From Natrialbaceae archaeon AArc-T1-2 (GTDB lineage Archaea > Halobacteriota > Halobacteria > Halobacteriales > Natrialbaceae), in contig NZ_CP127174.1 in assembly GCF_030273315.1 (NCBI RefSeq), positions 930,001-994,000 on the forward strand: a stretch of DNA of 64,000 bases, in the 5' to 3' direction. Below are positions 62,355 through 64,000 of the stretch, in pieces. The first letter of the stretch is position 1, and the number at the start of each line of letters is the position of its first letter. The translations under genes were made by a program, and so were the position numbers. Under the pieces are notes generated by a model. The model was not told the origin of the DNA. It ran no database searches and worked only from the letters and a program-made list of their open reading frames with translations.

Positions 62355-63110
62355 TTAGTTTCCAGGTCCGACGCCGACGTCCGCCCACGGGACGTCGCCT
62401 TCCTCGAGGATGGTTTCGGGCTCTAACGCGTCGGCGTTGAACGCCGCGGCGAGTGCGGGCTCCGGTGGACGCTCCTCGCCCTCGTAGTCGGGATCTGCGG
62501 GCTCGGTTGCGGGACCGCCTCTCTCCTCACCGACGACGATCCGCATCCCCATGCCGAGGAACTCGTGTGGCGGACAGTACAGGTCCCAGACCCCCGGCTC
62601 GTCGAACGCACACAGCCAGTACGTGCCGGTGTCCATCATCGGCGAGGAGACGGGCTCTGCGTCGTCGGGTGCGCGGTGGGTTCGACCGAAGGCCCTGTGA
62701 AACGCCGCGACGGCGTGATCCGGCGTGTGGAAATCGAACCGGATCACGTCGCCGGGTTCGATCGCCAGCCCCGCGGGCTCGAAGAAAAACTCCGGTGGCC
62801 GATCCTCGTCTTCGTCGGGGTAGTCCATGAGAAGCTCGACGGTGTGGTCGTTCTCGACGGGCTGTTCGTCGTCCATCGAGACCGACGGGTAGCCGTAGCG
62901 AGGATGGAGATCGCCGGTATCACCGTTGCCGTTGCCCCCCTCGTCGTCATCGTCTTCCCCACCGTCGTTGCCGTTTCCACCGTTTTCCCCGTCGTCGGCT
63001 GGTTCCTCGGGGTCGTCGTCGCTTCCGAGACACCCCGCCGTCAACACTCCAGCCCCCACGATACCGCTGTACTGGAGGAATTGCCTTCGACTGTCAGAAT
63101 TTTCTGACAT
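62355..63110 (-). CDS. Cupredoxin-type TAT lipoprotein (halocyanin-like)
   Basis: A 251-residue protein starting MSENSDSRRQFLQYSGIVGA: a twin-arginine signal (SRRQFLQ) and a lipobox LTAGC with Cys27. A Gly/Asn/Asp-rich linker leads to a cupredoxin domain with type-1 copper ligands in TPDHAVAAF (His132) and LYCPPHEFLGM (Cys179, His182, Met187). It is exported folded and anchored to the outer face of the membrane, where it may pass electrons. It ends with an extra 60-residue tail. The gene sits between the ThrC-like gene and its broken duplicate. Confidence 0.92.
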   Translation of the reverse strand: MSENSDSRRQFLQYSGIVGAGVLTAGCLGSDDDPEEPADDGENGGNGNDGGEDDDDEGGNGNGDTGDLHPRYGYPSVSMDDEQPVENDHTVELLMDYPDEDEDRPPEFFFEPAGLAIEPGDVIRFDFHTPDHAVAAFHRAFGRTHRAPDDAEPVSSPMMDTGTYWLCAFDEPGVWDLYCPPHEFLGMGMRIVVGEERGGPATEPADPDYEGEERPPEPALAAAFNADALEPETILEEGDVPWADVGVGPGN

Positions 63111-63449
63111 TATATCCACACGATCATTTCGAAACCGGTTACAAAAGCGTGTCGGTTCAGCTATCGAACGCAGTGGACGTCGGAACTCGGCGAACGCGGG
63201 ACGTTCGACGGCAACGAGGCAGTCGTGATCGTCACCACCGCCGCGGGAAACGACGGGAGCGACGTGTCATGCAGTCACCTGATAGCGGATCCCGAGTTCG
63301 CTCCCTCGCAGGTTGAAATCGCGTAGCGGAGCTTTGGCCGGTTTGGCTGATCGCTCCCGTGCTTGTGCCATCTCTTATCCCTGAATTTTACTCCGTACAA
63401 CAGACTTATCTCACCGATAGAAATACCCCTACCGGTCGATGAGCCGGTA
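63111..63449. other. 339-base intergenic region containing the threonine-synthase fragment
   Basis: This lies between the minus-strand cupredoxin gene and the plus-strand 7TM gene. Apart from the broken 3' copy of the threonine-synthase-like gene (see 63171-63326), it has an AT-richer patch (63371-63430) that could carry the promoter of the 63450 gene. Confidence 0.55.
63171..63326 (+). pseudogene. Broken 3' copy of the threonine-synthase-like gene
   Basis: The frame reads ELGERGTFDGNEAVVIVTTA, then AGNDGSDVSCSHLI, and stops at TAG 63324. It corresponds to the end of the gene at 61138-62331 (ELGERGTFDGDETVVVLNTG, AGNKESDVLRSHLM). About 85% of bases match by eye over roughly 96 bases. No start or upstream domain is present. 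The last 14 codons are unrelated to the parent. It is a remnant of a duplication or recombination. Confidence 0.8.
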
Positions 63450-64000
63450 ATGGCCTCACAAAACAGAACGGTCGAACCATCGACAGGTGTGTCAGGCCGC
63501 CTTCGTTCCGTCGCTTCTACAGTTGGCGTGTACGCGCCACTGATCGGATTGCTCATGACGATCGTCGCCCTCGGTGTGGTGTTCAGAACACAACTCGATT
63601 TCACACAGCAGCCACTCGAGTCCTATCGCATCTTTTTCGAGTTGCTCATCGCCGGACTCATCGTCGCGCTGATTCGAAGCAAGGTCGGTCTCGTCACGTA
63701 TGGGATGTTCGGACCGATCATCATCTCGTTTATCCTGATCGAGAGTGGCATCTTCTGGGGACTCGTCCTGTTCACGAACGTGTTCCTTGTGGCGCTGGGG
63801 ACGTACCTGATTTTCGAGCCGTTCCGACTCGGAACTGCCCACCGGATCGGTGGACTCGTCATGGTCGTCTCGATAGCCATTACGTCGTTTCACGTCATGA
63901 GTGACATCGGCGTGCTTCCGGAACGGGTCGACGCACTGCAGGTGTTCTTCCCGGCGATCGTCACCGCGTGGTACGCAGACCGCTTCGCTCGCGAACTCTC
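63450..64000 (+). CDS. 7TM membrane protein (7TM-transglutaminase-associated type), cut by window end
   Basis: The coding frame opens at ATG 63450 (MASQNRTVEPSTGVSGRLRS) and runs off the window after 183 codons. Hydrophobic helices include VYAPLIGLLMTIVALGVVF, YRIFFELLIAGLIVALIRSK, GMFGPIIISFILIESGIFWG, LVLFTNVFLVALGTYLIFEP and IGGLVMVVSIAITSFHVM. The order and the VGLVTYGMFGPII segment resemble the seven-helix domain usually coupled with an inactive transglutaminase. A full identification needs the rest. Confidence 0.72.
   Translation, partial: MASQNRTVEPSTGVSGRLRSVASTVGVYAPLIGLLMTIVALGVVFRTQLDFTQQPLESYRIFFELLIAGLIVALIRSKVGLVTYGMFGPIIISFILIESGIFWGLVLFTNVFLVALGTYLIFEPFRLGTAHRIGGLVMVVSIAITSFHVMSDIGVLPERVDALQVFFPAIVTAWYADRFAREL

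Overview
The window is 64 kb of chromosome-type DNA from a halophilic archaeon (class Halobacteria). The evidence is the very high GC content, acidic proteins rich in Asp and Glu, CTCGAG/GAC-biased codons, leaderless-type promoters, and clade markers: a PAN ATPase with a C-terminal HbYX motif, rpl15e, a RIO2 kinase, a JAMM desampylase-type protease, HalOD1 proteins, DUF2797, CofC and a cupredoxin-type TAT lipoprotein. The density of CTCGAG and the palindromic intergenic elements recall Natrialbales, but that is an impression and not a measured assignment. Most of the window is ordinary core genome. One decayed IS200/IS605-type right end is visible, and there is no intact mobile element, rRNA or CRISPR array. 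Two tRNAs are present: Gly(CCC) and Thr(GGT).

Layout. 1-10 kb: a PAS sensor cut by the window edge, stress-protein (USP) genes, uvrA, a GNAT acetyltransferase with an N-terminal winged helix, rpl15e and rio2. 10-19 kb: lipoate ligase, an FAH-fold enzyme, a two-domain rhodanese, cofC, then a sulfur/copper/thiol island (Cys-rich DUF326 copper protein, a Cys-containing HTH regulator, a double USP, TusA, a DsrE-like protein, HalOD1). 19-30 kb: JAMM protease coupled to a BtuF-like protein, an SDR, carboxypeptidase M32, riboflavin synthase, a PrsW-type protease, a FAU-1-type RNA-binding protein, a hexapeptide acetyltransferase, HalOD1, TraB and PRC-barrel proteins. 30-46 kb: a gene-poor stretch with dispersed repeats, nadE, enoyl-CoA hydratase, a metallo-beta-lactamase-fold hydrolase, a thioredoxin-like protein, a DUF389 membrane protein whose tail runs into an IS remnant, BtpA, a dUTPase-like protein, an O-methyltransferase, menB, a USP/APC-permease pair, purM and trmO. 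46-64 kb: an unusual E2-acyltransferase/OsmC fusion, an M50 protease coupled to a TraB-family membrane protein, a thioesterase, a HAD phosphatase, a divergent NRAMP transporter, PAN, a gdh-citE-like-gdh cluster, an FAD amine-oxidase-like enzyme, a threonine-synthase paralogue lacking the PLP lysine, a cupredoxin lipoprotein, a broken duplicate of that threonine-synthase 3' end, and the start of a 7TM membrane protein.

Points most worth following: (1) the E2-OsmC fusion, with a half lipoyl domain whose lipoyl lysine is a glutamate; (2) the threonine-synthase-like protein with Arg in place of the PLP lysine, plus a nearby 3' duplicate; (3) an NRAMP homologue without the DPGN and MPH metal motifs; (4) a palindromic 'STOP-TACGG' element that sits at gene 3' ends and spans exactly from stop codon to stop codon between trmO and the E2-OsmC gene; (5) a shared TATA-overlapping inverted repeat in front of nadE and menB; (6) a shared TTGTATT-centred motif in three promoters of the sulfur/copper island; (7) three odd-centred palindromes upstream of gdh. 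Identifications come from reading motifs by eye; no database search was run.
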